Made by a program: the position numbers and the translations under genes
Origin: Kitasatospora phosalacinea
GTDB lineage: Bacteria > Actinomycetota > Actinomycetes > Streptomycetales > Streptomycetaceae
Direction: 5' to 3'
Length of the DNA: 64,000 nucleotides
NCBI RefSeq assembly: GCF_000716545.1
Contig: NZ_JNWZ01000059.1
Coordinates: forward strand, 1-64,000
Notes under the pieces: model-generated
What the model was told of the DNA's origin: nothing
The model's database searches: none
What the model saw: the letters and a program-made list of their open reading frames with translations, nothing else
In this document: positions 36,645 through 45,885 of the stretch, in pieces
Layout: every line of letters begins with the position of its first letter
Numbering within the stretch: the first letter of the stretch is position 1

Positions 36645-37808
36645 TCAGGACTGCTGCGGGACACGGCCCGCACGGCCCACCGGCACCGTCCCGCTCCGAA
36701 CGATCGTCCGGTAGACCGCCGCCACCTGCTGGATCACGCCGCGAATATCGTGATGATCTGCCATGTGTGACCGGGCCAGGACCCCGCGCCTTTCGCACTC
36801 GATCCGGTCGCCCAGGAATTCGACCAGCCGTTCGGCCATCGCTCCGGGATTCTCCGGCGGCACCACCGCGCGCTCCCGCTCCCCCGGCGGCAGGCACTCC
36901 CGGGCCCCCGGCACGTCGGTCAGCAGCACCGGTCGGCCGCAGGCCATCGCCTCCAGCGGGGCCAGCGCCATCCCCTCCCAGCGCGAGGGCAGCACCGCCA
37001 GGTCGGCCGCCGCCAGCCACAGCCGCGGGTCCGCCACGTCGCCCACCATCCGCACCCGGGACGGGTCCGGCAGGGAGCGCACCCGCTCGGCCAGCGCCCC
37101 CGCGTCCGGGCCGCCGCCCACCAGCACCAGCCGGGCCGCCGGGAGGGCCGACTGCACCCTCGTCCAGGCGTCCAGCAGCACGTCCTGGCCCTTCTGCCGG
37201 CACAGCCGCCCCACGCACACCGCCAGCGGGTCGGCCTGGTCCAGGCCCAGGGTCATCCGGGCGGCCCGCCGGGACGCCGGGTCGGCGGGCGCGAAGTGCT
37301 CCAGGTCGACGCCGTTGGGCACCACCCGCCAGTCGGCGATCAGCCCGGCGTCCTCGCCGTCCCACCGCTCCCGCTCGCTGACGCACAGCACGGTGCGGGC
37401 CCAGCGGGTGGCGTGCCGCTCCCAGCGCAGGCTGGCCCGGGCCAGCGCGCCGTCCACCGCCGCGAACGACCAGGCGTGCGGCTGGAACACGGTCGGCGGG
37501 GTGCCGCGGGCCGCCAGCCGGCCGGCCAGCCCGGCCTTGGCGCTGTGCAGGTGCAGCACGTCCGGCGCGGCGCGGCGGATGATCCGGCGCAGCCGCCAGG
37601 CCTCCCGGGCGACACCCGCGCCGGGCGAGCGTTCGGCGGGCCAGTCCAGCACCCGGGCGCCGGCCGCGGCCGCCTCGCGGGCGAGCCGGCCACCGGGGGG
37701 GCACGCCACCAGGACCCGGCACCCGGCCGCGCGCTGCCCGCGCACCAGGTCCACCACCACCCGGGCCACCCCGCCGTCGACCGGCTGGGACACATGAAGG
37801 ATCGTCAT
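36645..37808 (-). CDS. GT4-family glycosyltransferase
   Basis: A 387-residue GT-B enzyme. N-terminal MTILHVSQPVDGGVARVV is the acceptor-side glycine-rich start; the C-terminal half has VCVGRLCRQKGQDVLLDAW, LVLVGGGPDAGAL and LPSRWEGMALAPLEAMACGRP (split here), the E-x7-E motif. ATG 37808 is chosen by homology; a GTG six bases earlier is possible. It is separated from the main operon by the 295-bp gap and may be transcribed independently. Confidence 0.87.
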   Translation of the reverse strand: MTILHVSQPVDGGVARVVVDLVRGQRAAGCRVLVACPPGGRLAREAAAAGARVLDWPAERSPGAGVAREAWRLRRIIRRAAPDVLHLHSAKAGLAGRLAARGTPPTVFQPHAWSFAAVDGALARASLRWERHATRWARTVLCVSERERWDGEDAGLIADWRVVPNGVDLEHFAPADPASRRAARMTLGLDQADPLAVCVGRLCRQKGQDVLLDAWTRVQSALPAARLVLVGGGPDAGALAERVRSLPDPSRVRMVGDVADPRLWLAAADLAVLPSRWEGMALAPLEAMACGRPVLLTDVPGARECLPPGERERAVVPPENPGAMAERLVEFLGDRIECERRGVLARSHMADHHDIRGVIQQVAAVYRTIVRSGTVPVGRAGRVPQQS

Positions 37809-37879
37809 CTGCACGGCCCGGAGCCTAAGTTGACGACACCCCCCGCCCGGGCCCGCTTCACCCGTCCCGGGGAAGCCAA

Positions 37880-37911
37880 ACACCCGTACGGATGACGCGC
37901 CGTACGGGTGT
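37880..37911 (-). terminator. hairpin after the SRPBCC gene
   Basis: A 12-bp stem (37880-37891 with 37900-37911, arms beginning ACACCCGTACGG) closes an eight-base loop 29 bp past the SRPBCC stop. Confidence 0.7.
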
Positions 37912-37939
37912 CCTAGTGCCTCGGGGGGCGATCAGCCGG

Positions 37940-38380
37940 TCAGCCGAGCGCCGTCGCCAGGTTGGCCAGCACCTGGTCGTGGATCCCGTTCAGGCCCTTG
38001 GGCGCGAACCTCCGCTCGAAGAAGCCGCCGATCCCGCCGGCGCCCGTCCAGCTCGCCTCCACGGTGACCCGGCTGCCGCCCTCGCCGGCCGACGACACCG
38101 TCCAGGTGATCACCATCGAGGAGTTGGCGTCCGTCTCCACCAGCTTCTCCGGGCTGGGCGCCGACACCGTGAACAGGCAGTCCCGCACCCGGCTCTCGGT
38201 CGCCCGCAGCTTCCAGTGCACCTGCGTCCCGGCCCCCCGGCCACCGGCCCGCACCTCGTACTCGCTGTACTGCGCGGGCAGCAACTTCGGCCGGGTCACC
38301 TCGTAGTCGGCCAGCGCCTCGTACACCCGCGCCGGGTCGGCCCCGTACGTCCGCTCGGTGGTGGCGTGCACCTTGCCCAT
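37940..38380 (-). CDS. SRPBCC family protein
   Basis: A 146-residue START/SRPBCC-fold protein: GADPARVYEALADYEV in the first helix region, alternating strands (VTVEASWTGAGG), and a long C-terminal helix (LNGIHDQVLANLATAL). It has no signal peptide. The family binds hydrophobic ligands; the ligand is unknown. ATG 38380 follows AGGAGA. It is a single gene with its own terminator. Confidence 0.8.
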   Translation of the reverse strand: MGKVHATTERTYGADPARVYEALADYEVTRPKLLPAQYSEYEVRAGGRGAGTQVHWKLRATESRVRDCLFTVSAPSPEKLVETDANSSMVITWTVSSAGEGGSRVTVEASWTGAGGIGGFFERRFAPKGLNGIHDQVLANLATALG

Positions 38381-38656
38381 CGCTTCACATCTCCTCGGTC
38401 GGCTGCTCGACGGTCGGCCCCACCCAATCACCGCCCCGACCGCCCGCCAAACCGGGGGCGGCGGCACCGCCTCCTACCAGGGGGCAGGAGGGCGGCCCGC
38501 TACAGCGCTGGTTGCAGCGGAAGACCGACCCGGGAGGGGACGGCGGCCCGCCGCGTCCGCACCAGCGTGGAGAGCGGGTCGGCCGGCGTCCGGGTCGCGG
38601 GCGCCCCGGCGCCGTTCCCGCGCCCCGGCTCCCCGGCCCCGCGTTAGGGTGGGCGG

Positions 38657-39556
38657 ATGCTCGATGAGGTGAAGGCGCTGCGGTACGTCGACCCGCTGCG
38701 GGCGGGCGGGTCGGTGCCCGGGGTGGTGGAGGCGGACGACCTGGGGACGTACGTGGTGAAGTTCACCGGGGCCGCGCAGGGGGTGAAGGCGCTGGTGGCC
38801 GAGGTGGTGGTGGGTGAGCTGGCGCGGCGGCTGGGGTTGCGGGTGCCGCCGCTGGTGCTGGTGGACTTCGACCCGGCGGTGGCCGCGGACGAGCCGGACC
38901 AGGAGATCCAGGACCTGCTGCGGGCCAGTGCGGGGCGCAACCTCGGGATGGACCTGCTGCCGGGGGCGCGGGACTTCCGGCCGGGGATGATCGGGGTGTC
39001 GCCGGACGAGGCGGGCCGGGTGGTCTGGCTGGACGCGCTGACCGGGAACGTCGACCGCAGCGTGCACAACCCGAACCTGATGGTGTGGCACGGGCGGCTG
39101 TGGCTGATCGACAACGGCGCGGGCCTGGTCTTCCACCACCGCTGGGCGACCGCGCCCGCCTCGGTGCACAAGCGGTACGACCTGAGCGGCCACGCGCTGG
39201 GCGGCTACGCGCCCGACCTGGCCGCCGCCGACGCCGCGCTCGCCCCGCTGGTGACGCCGGAGCTGCTGCGCGAGGTCACCGCGCTGGTGCCGGACGCCTG
39301 GCTGGCCGACGAGCCGGGTTTCGACTCGCCGGCCGCGGTGCGGGAGGCGTACGTGGGGCACCTGGCCGCCCGGGTGGCGCACTCGGCGGCCTGGCTGCCG
39401 GAGGGCTTCGCCACGCCCGAGCAGATCCGGGCCGCCGAGGAGCGGGCCGCCGCGGCGCGGCTGGCGGCCCGTCCGGCCTGGTTGAAGCAGGTGCCGAACC
39501 GGGCCGGTCTGGCTCCGGTGGAGTCGGACTGGTCCCGGCACGTCGGCGGGGAGTGA
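38657..39556 (+). CDS. HipA-like kinase family protein
   Basis: A 299-residue protein similar to the actinobacterial HipA-like group: VKFTGAAQGVKALVAEVVVG near the N-terminus, and a kinase-like DALTGNVDRSVHNPNLMVW followed by WLIDNGAGLVF (the HxxN and DxG-type metal/ATP residues). TAGGGT (38645-38650) sits six bases before the ATG with no ribosome site, so it may be leaderless. No partner gene lies beside it; it converges on the subtilase gene with 16 bp between stops. Substrate unknown. Confidence 0.75.
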   Translation: MLDEVKALRYVDPLRAGGSVPGVVEADDLGTYVVKFTGAAQGVKALVAEVVVGELARRLGLRVPPLVLVDFDPAVAADEPDQEIQDLLRASAGRNLGMDLLPGARDFRPGMIGVSPDEAGRVVWLDALTGNVDRSVHNPNLMVWHGRLWLIDNGAGLVFHHRWATAPASVHKRYDLSGHALGGYAPDLAAADAALAPLVTPELLREVTALVPDAWLADEPGFDSPAAVREAYVGHLAARVAHSAAWLPEGFATPEQIRAAEERAAAARLAARPAWLKQVPNRAGLAPVESDWSRHVGGE

Positions 39557-39572
39557 GGGTGGTGGTGGCAGG

Positions 39573-41057
<1,485 letters not shown>

Positions 41058-41123
41058 AGGGGTTGACCCTCCCGAGTCTCGGCGGCGCGATCGTGGGTGA
41101 TCGATTGCGTCCGAATGGCCGGG

Positions 41124-41153
41124 AGACTATTCACCAGATATGACAAAAATCAA
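41124..41153 (-). promoter_or_regulatory. putative promoter of the subtilase gene
   Basis: On the minus strand, TTGATT (41148-41153) and TAGTCT (41124-41129) are 18 bp apart in a locally AT-rich stretch, 67 bp before the start codon. Confidence 0.4.
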
Positions 41154-41182
41154 GAGGCAGTAAAGCAATCTCCGCAGAACGG

Positions 41183-41222
41183 GCGAGTGCCCGGTCCGCT
41201 GTCGGTCGGACCGGGCACTCGC
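41183..41222 (-). terminator. 16-bp hairpin after the GH48 gene
   Basis: Perfect arms 41183-41198 and 41207-41222 around an eight-base loop, immediately past the GH48 stop codon. Confidence 0.8.
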
Positions 41223-41239
41223 GCTCGGGTGACGGCGGG

Positions 41240-43915
41240 TCAGCCGCCGAACAGCTCGCCGTAGGTCGCCATCGCCGTGGCGATGTCGGCCTGCGCCCAG
41301 AACCGGTGGTACGTGAAGGTCGGCGCGGCGCCGCCGTTCAGGTACGACTGGACCTTGGCGAACGACGGGTCGTTCTTGTACCAGGACCGGATCGACAGGA
41401 AGGTCGAGGTGCTGTTGATCGGGTCGCCGTTGGGCATCGTGCCGGTCCAGCCGCTCGGCACCGAGACCGAGTCGTTGAAGCGGCTGTAGTCGGCGCGGGT
41501 CTCCGGGATGGAGATGCCCAGCGCGTCCTGGTTGTTGGTCCACATGCCGTCGAGCAGCTTCTGCGCCGCGGTCTTGGCCGCCGCGTTGCCCGACTTGGCC
41601 GCGTAGTAGGACAGCAGCTTGGCGTAGGAGCCGGCCACGCCGACATCGCTGGTGTAGTCGACGACGCTCACGTGCAGGCCGCTGTTGGCACCCGGGGAGG
41701 ACGCGTTCCAGGTGTCCGGCTTGCCGCTCCAGGCCAGCGTGGACGGGATCCGGTAGCTGCCGTCCGCGTTGAAGGTGGTCTTGGACAGCGCCCAGGTCAC
41801 CCACTTGTCCAGGATCGCCTTGGCCTTCGGGTCGTTGCTGGAGTAGTAGTACTCCGCCATCCGCTCCAGGCCCCAGGCCTGGAAGCCGAACCACTGGTTG
41901 GAGGCCGGGTCGTGGTAGACCGGCGCCTCGTCGTAGAACATCCCGTAGAAGGTCGGGGTGCCGGCCGGCGGCGTCCCGTAGTTGCCCTCCCAGCTGTTGG
42001 TGGCACCGCCGGCGATCGCGCCCTCGTTGGACTGCAGCCACTGGGTGAACTCGACCTGACGGGCCATCGAGGTGGTCCAGTCGGACTTGCCGGTGGTCGA
42101 CTTGGGGGCCATCGCCGGGTCGTTGACCAGCGCGTACGCGGCCATCGGGTTCTGGTAGCCGCCGTGCGCCGCGCTGTCGCCGATCCGCCAGGACCAGCCG
42201 GCCGAGGTGTCGGTGGCACCGCCCCAGGCGTAGTACCAGGACAGCAGGTAGTGCTCGGAGGTCTTGCCGCTGCCGGGGGTGCAGGCGCTGGCGCCGACGC
42301 AGTTGCCGATCTGCTTGAAGTACTTGTCGAAGAACGAGTACCGCAGGTAGTCGCCCATCTTGCCGGCCTTGGCCACCGTGGTGGCGACCTTCGAGCCGTT
42401 GCCCTGCGCCTTGGCCCAGGTGTCGGCCCAGTACGCGGCCTGGATGGCGCGCGCGTCGGCGTCCGGCGCGTCGGTGTACTTCCACTGCTTGGCGTAGGAG
42501 TTGTCCTTGACGAACAGGTCCAGGTACCCGTTCTTGCCGCCGTACTTGAAGCTGTCGCAGGTGGGCTGCGGGATGGTCTCGAACACCGACTCCTGCGCGC
42601 CGCGCTGGTAGGTGTTGATGAAGGACGGGCCGGGCGAGGTCGGGCCGGCCTCGCACTTGCCCGGGCCGTTGCCGTAGCCGTAGACGTTGTCGACGTCCTG
42701 CAGCCAGTGCATGCCGTAGATGTCGTCGGTGCCGTACGCGCTCTTCAGCTCGCCGGCGATCGGGTCGTTGCCCGCGGTGACCGAGGTGTCCAGCGCCGCC
42801 GGGTAGTCGCTCGGCAGCGGGCGCTCGGGCGCGTAGGTGGCGGGCTTGGAGGCGTTGTAGAACGAGTTGGTGGGCTGGTCGGCGTGGCCCGGGATCATGT
42901 ACGTCTCCATGAGCGTCCACGCCGCGTTGAACTTCGACCAGTCCTGGGTGACCCGCCCGTACTGGGCCTCCAGCCAGATCAGGTACGAGTACGCCTCCGA
43001 GGTGGTCTCGTGCCCCTGGTCGGGGGCCTCGACCAGCAGGGTCTCCACCGAGTGGTAGGGGATGCCCTCCGGCGAGAAGTAGCCGTTCGCCGGGTCCTTG
43101 ATCTTGTTGTACAGCTGCAGGAACCGGTCGTTGTACACGCCCGAGGCGGCGGCCAGTTCGGTCACCGTCACCGCCGAGGAGGTGTACCCGGTGGCGGCGG
43201 AGGTGAAGGTGGCCGAGCCGGTGGAGGAGGCGTCGGCGGTGAGCGTGACGTTCTGCGCCGTCGACCAGTTGCTCGGGGTGAAGGTCAGCGTCGCGCCGGA
43301 GCTGATCGACAGGCCGGTGTTGCCCGAGGTCCGGGTGGTGGTGACGGTGACGTTCGAGCTCGGCTGGCTGGTGAGCTTCACCGCGAAGCTGCCGGTCTTG
43401 CCCTGGTTGACCGACAGGGTCAGCGGGGTGGCGCTGATCGCCGGACCGGTCGCCACCGTGACGCCCGCCGGGGTCGACTCGCTGCTCGCGCCCAGGCTGT
43501 CGTACGCCTTGGCGTAGATCGAGTGGTTGCCGCTCGCCGCGCCCGTCCAGCTGAAGGTGTACGGGGCGCTGGTGGCGGTGCCGATCAGCGTGGTGTTGTC
43601 GTAGAACTCGACCTTGCTGATGCTCGCGCCGTCCGCCGCCGTGGCCGTCGCCGAGAGCGGGATGGCCGCCCCCGCCTGGTAGTTGGCGCCCGGGGCCGGG
43701 CTGGTCAGCGTGGTGGTCGGGGCCGCGTGGGCGCCGGTGCAGCTGGTGCCGTTGACCGCGAACGAGGTCGGCGCGGTGTTGGTGCCGCTGTACGAGAAGT
43801 TGGCGCCCGCGGTGGCCGAGCCGCCCGCCGCGATGGTGCCGGCCCAGGCCGGGGCCGCGACGGTGACGTTCTTGCCGGACTGGCTCCAGGTGCCGTTCCA
43901 GCCGCTGCCCGTGAG
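41240..43915 (-). CDS. GH48 cellulase with Ig-like domains; 5' end separated from its signal peptide
   Basis: As written, this frame begins abruptly inside a CBM2 domain (LTGSGWNGTWSQSGKN at 43915) and has no signal peptide. In order: C-terminal half of CBM2 (to VNGTSCTG), a Big_9-like Ig domain (TTLTSPAPGANYQAG to ESTPAGVTV), a second beta domain (ISATPLTLSVNQG to SSAVTVTE), then a full GH48 catalytic domain from VYNDRFLQLYNKIKDPANGY to the C-terminus, with PYHSVETLLVEAPDQGHETT typical of processive cellobiohydrolases. The signal peptide just upstream on this strand (ATG 44010) is in another frame. If 43916-44584 is inverted, the signal peptide plus CBM2 N-half now facing GH5 joins here in frame and gives a canonical CBM2 with both terminal cysteines. 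Confidence 0.85.
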   Translation of the reverse strand, partial: LTGSGWNGTWSQSGKNVTVAAPAWAGTIAAGGSATAGANFSYSGTNTAPTSFAVNGTSCTGAHAAPTTTLTSPAPGANYQAGAAIPLSATATAADGASISKVEFYDNTTLIGTATSAPYTFSWTGAASGNHSIYAKAYDSLGASSESTPAGVTVATGPAISATPLTLSVNQGKTGSFAVKLTSQPSSNVTVTTTRTSGNTGLSISSGATLTFTPSNWSTAQNVTLTADASSTGSATFTSAATGYTSSAVTVTELAAASGVYNDRFLQLYNKIKDPANGYFSPEGIPYHSVETLLVEAPDQGHETTSEAYSYLIWLEAQYGRVTQDWSKFNAAWTLMETYMIPGHADQPTNSFYNASKPATYAPERPLPSDYPAALDTSVTAGNDPIAGELKSAYGTDDIYGMHWLQDVDNVYGYGNGPGKCEAGPTSPGPSFINTYQRGAQESVFETIPQPTCDSFKYGGKNGYLDLFVKDNSYAKQWKYTDAPDADARAIQAAYWADTWAKAQGNGSKVATTVAKAGKMGDYLRYSFFDKYFKQIGNCVGASACTPGSGKTSEHYLLSWYYAWGGATDTSAGWSWRIGDSAAHGGYQNPMAAYALVNDPAMAPKSTTGKSDWTTSMARQVEFTQWLQSNEGAIAGGATNSWEGNYGTPPAGTPTFYGMFYDEAPVYHDPASNQWFGFQAWGLERMAEYYYSSNDPKAKAILDKWVTWALSKTTFNADGSYRIPSTLAWSGKPDTWNASSPGANSGLHVSVVDYTSDVGVAGSYAKLLSYYAAKSGNAAAKTAAQKLLDGMWTNNQDALGISIPETRADYSRFNDSVSVPSGWTGTMPNGDPINSTSTFLSIRSWYKNDPSFAKVQSYLNGGAAPTFTYHRFWAQADIATAMATYGELFGG

Positions 43916-44010
43916 ACCGCGGTCGACAGGCCGGCGGCGAGCAGCGTGAGGGCGGCGGTGAGCGCCGAGACCCGGTTGCGGGACATCCGGCTGCGAGGCG
44001 GGGACGACAT
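43705..44010 (-). pseudogene. signal-peptide fragment out of frame with GH48
   Basis: ATG 44010 opens MSSPPRSRMSRNRVSALTAA followed by LTLLAAGLSTAVSR, a clear twin-basic signal peptide. It then reads through the 75-bp repeat in a non-CBM2 frame and stops at 43705, so it cannot export GH48 in the present arrangement. After inversion of the segment, the same frame runs into the Pro/Ser linker and GH5 domain without a stop. Confidence 0.7.
43841..43915 (-). repeat. 75-bp inverted repeat, GH48 copy
   Basis: Reverse complement of 43841-43915 is identical base for base to 44585-44659 (read directly). It encodes the middle of a CBM2 in the GH48 frame. The identity stops exactly at both ends. Confidence 0.95.
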
Positions 44011-44190
44011 GACGGCTCCTCGGATGGGGGTGGGTGGGGGAGTCCGGGGACGGTGGTGCGCGGAGCGGATCCGGCAGGGGTCCTGCGAGGTCGTCCGGGA
44101 GCCTTGCGCGGAGGTTTGGGGCCTTCCGCGAAGTCCTCCCGGTGGGGTCCGTCGGGGTCCTGCCGACGTGGATCCGCCGGGGCCGTTCTG

Positions 44191-44204
44191 TGGGAGCGCT
44201 CCCA
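44191..44204. promoter_or_regulatory. CebR/CelR operator, perfect copy
   Basis: TGGGAGCGCTCCCA, the known palindromic operator of the cellobiose-responsive repressor of actinobacterial cellulase genes. It touches the -10 of the leftward promoter, so binding should block initiation. Confidence 0.9.
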
Positions 44205-44233
44205 AATATCGGGAGGGGCATGCGCACTGTCAA
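44205..44233 (-). promoter_or_regulatory. leftward cellulase promoter
   Basis: On the minus strand a perfect -35 TTGACA (44228-44233) and a -10 GATATT (44205-44210) are 17 bp apart, with the CebR box immediately downstream. Confidence 0.65.
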
Positions 44234-44267
44234 GGGAGTGCGCACAGGAGTGTGCAGCCGACGCGTG

Positions 44268-44296
44268 TTGGCAACTGCCTTGCCCCTGGTTATGGT
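44268..44296 (+). promoter_or_regulatory. rightward cellulase promoter
   Basis: TTGGCA (44268-44273) and TATGGT (44291-44296) are 17 bp apart, and the second CebR-like box begins 14 bp after the -10. Confidence 0.6.
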
Positions 44297-44310
44297 TCGG
44301 GACGGGCCTG

Positions 44311-44324
44311 TGGGAGCGCGCCCA
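44311..44324. promoter_or_regulatory. CebR/CelR operator, near-perfect copy
   Basis: TGGGAGCGCGCCCA differs from the consensus palindrome at one base. It lies just downstream of the expected start of rightward transcription and upstream of ATG 44351. Confidence 0.8.
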
Positions 44325-44350
44325 TTTCCCCCTCCTCCGAGGAGCCGGAC

Positions 44351-44659
44351 ATGTCCGTCCGCACCACCACCCTGGCGCTGGTCTCGGCGCTGGCCGCGAC
44401 CGCTGCGGCCACCCTCGCGCTCACCGGTGCCGGCCCCGCGGCCGCCGCCGGCGTCCAGTGTTCCGTCGACTACACGACGAACGACTGGGGCACCGGCTTC
44501 ACCGCGAACGTGAAACTTACCAACGCCGGCACCGCCCCGATCGACAACTGGAGCATCGGCTACTCCTACACCGGCAACCAGACGCTCACGGGCAGCGGCT
44601 GGAACGGCACCTGGAGCCAGTCCGGCAAGAACGTCACCGTCGCGGCCCCGGCCTGGGCC
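44351..44659 (+). pseudogene. signal peptide and N-terminal half of CBM2, out of frame with GH5
   Basis: ATG 44351, with GGAG upstream, opens a signal peptide (MSVRTTTLALVSALAATAAA onward, ending AAAAG) and the first two thirds of a cellulose-binding CBM2 (VQCSVDYTTNDWGTGFTANV to VTVAAPAWA). At 44659 the CBM2 is cut, and the frame continues as nonsense until a stop at 45562, while the GH5 frame is shifted. The missing CBM2 C-terminal half is exactly what the GH48 gene carries. Confidence 0.75.
44585..44659 (+). repeat. 75-bp inverted repeat, GH5 copy
   Basis: Identical to the reverse complement of 43841-43915. In the GH5 frame it reads as an Ala/Pro/Thr/Ser-rich stretch (AAAGTAPGASPARTSPSRPR), not as CBM2. 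Confidence 0.95.
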
Positions 44660-45749
44660 CTCACCCTCCCCGTCGGCCTCCGCCTCGGCCTCGCCGTCAC
44701 CCTCGGCCTCCTCCTCCGGGGGCACCGGCAACAACGGCAAGGCCCCGGCGCTGCACGTCTCCGGCAACAAGCTGGTGGACGCCAACGGTTCGCAGGTGGT
44801 CCTGCGCGGCGTGAACCGTTCCGGCATGGAGTTCATGTGCGTCCAGGGCTACGGCTTCACCGACGGCCCGGTGGACGCCGCCTCGATCGCCGCGATCAAG
44901 AGCTGGAAGGCCAACGCCGTCCGCATCCCGGTCAACGAGGACTGCTGGAACGGCTACGCCAACGTCAAGCCGGAGTACGCGGGCGAGAACTACCGCACGG
45001 CGGTGAAGAACTTCGTCTACGCGCTGCGGGACGCCGGGCTCACCCCGATCATCGACCTGCACTGGACGCAGGGCCTCTACACCGGCAACTCCTCGGGCTG
45101 CTCGGACACCAACTCGACCTGCCAGAAGCCGATGCCCGGCGCCGGTGCCGCGACCTTCTGGTCCTCCGTCGCCACCACCTTCAAGAACGACCCCTCGGTG
45201 GTCTTCGACCTGCTCAACGAGCCCTACGCGGACCGCGCCGTCTCCGGCATCGACCAGGCCTGGAACTGCTGGCGGGACGGCGGCAGCGCCTGCCCCGGCA
45301 TCAACTACCAGGTCAGCGGGATGCAGACGCTGGTGAACTCGGTCCGCACGGCCGGCGCGAACAACGTCATCCTGCTCGGCGGCCTGGCCTACTCCAACGA
45401 CCTCGGCCAGTGGCTGGCCCACAAGCCCACCGACCCGGCGGGCAACCTGGCCGCCTCCTGGCACGTGTACAACTTCAACACCTGCTCCAGCCAGTCGTGC
45501 TGGAACTCGACCGTGGCGCCGCTGGCCGCCCAGGTCCCGGTGGTGGTCGGCGAGATCGGTGAGAACGACTGCGCCCACTCCTTCATCGACCAGGTGATGT
45601 CCTGGGCCGACGCCGCCAAGGTCTCCTACCTCGGCTGGACCTGGAACACCTGGGACTGCGGCCAGGGCCCGTCGCTGATCTCCGACTTCGACGGCACCCC
45701 CACCGCGTTCGGCCAGGGCCTCAAGAACCACCTGGCCGCCGTCAACTGA
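44586..45749 (+). CDS. GH5 cellulase catalytic domain with Pro/Ser linker; separated from a signal peptide
   Basis: The open frame runs through the 75-bp repeat, then PSPSPSASASASPSPSASSS-type linker (44658-44720), then a complete GH5 domain: KLVDANGSQVVLRGVNRSG, VRIPVNEDCWNGY, IIDLHWTQG, FDLLNEPY (acid/base Glu), and VVVGEIGEND (nucleophile Glu), ending at the usual C-terminus. The first start codon in this frame as written is GTG 44775, which would give a cytoplasmic protein. Flipping 43916-44584 places the signal peptide now at 44010 in frame upstream. The domain is otherwise intact, so the gene is probably functional in the flipped state. Confidence 0.85.
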   Translation, partial: SRAAAGTAPGASPARTSPSRPRPGPSPSPSASASASPSPSASSSGGTGNNGKAPALHVSGNKLVDANGSQVVLRGVNRSGMEFMCVQGYGFTDGPVDAASIAAIKSWKANAVRIPVNEDCWNGYANVKPEYAGENYRTAVKNFVYALRDAGLTPIIDLHWTQGLYTGNSSGCSDTNSTCQKPMPGAGAATFWSSVATTFKNDPSVVFDLLNEPYADRAVSGIDQAWNCWRDGGSACPGINYQVSGMQTLVNSVRTAGANNVILLGGLAYSNDLGQWLAHKPTDPAGNLAASWHVYNFNTCSSQSCWNSTVAPLAAQVPVVVGEIGENDCAHSFIDQVMSWADAAKVSYLGWTWNTWDCGQGPSLISDFDGTPTAFGQGLKNHLAAVN

Positions 45750-45885
45750 CGCCCGCCCGGGGGCCGGTGAGGCCGCCGCTCCGCGCACCGGACCGGACCG
45801 GGGGGCGAAACCCGGTGCGCGGCGCGGCCCCGGCGCGTACCGTTCGTGACGCCCGGTCAGACAGGCGTCCAGGAGAGGTGACCAC

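Larger units (their letters stand above)
43916..44584. other. 669-bp candidate invertible segment with two divergent promoters
   Basis: The segment lies between the two 75-bp inverted repeats. It holds two signal peptides, two sigma70-like promoters and two CebR boxes, all facing outward. Coordinates after flipping are 88500 minus the old ones: ATG 44351 then has the GH48 frame and ATG 44010 the GH5 frame, and no stop intervenes in either. No recombinase gene is in the window. Confidence 0.75.

Noticed and set aside
43916..44584. Site-specific invertase cassette with its own recombinase
   Set aside because: No serine or tyrosine recombinase gene occurs in the window, and the 75-bp repeats look like coding homology rather than short recombinase sites.
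43841..44659. Two independent single-base errors as the cause of the broken cellulase frames
   Set aside because: Simple indels would not give GH48 its missing CBM2 N-half, nor explain why the two missing halves are found in the opposite gene. One inversion explains all of it.
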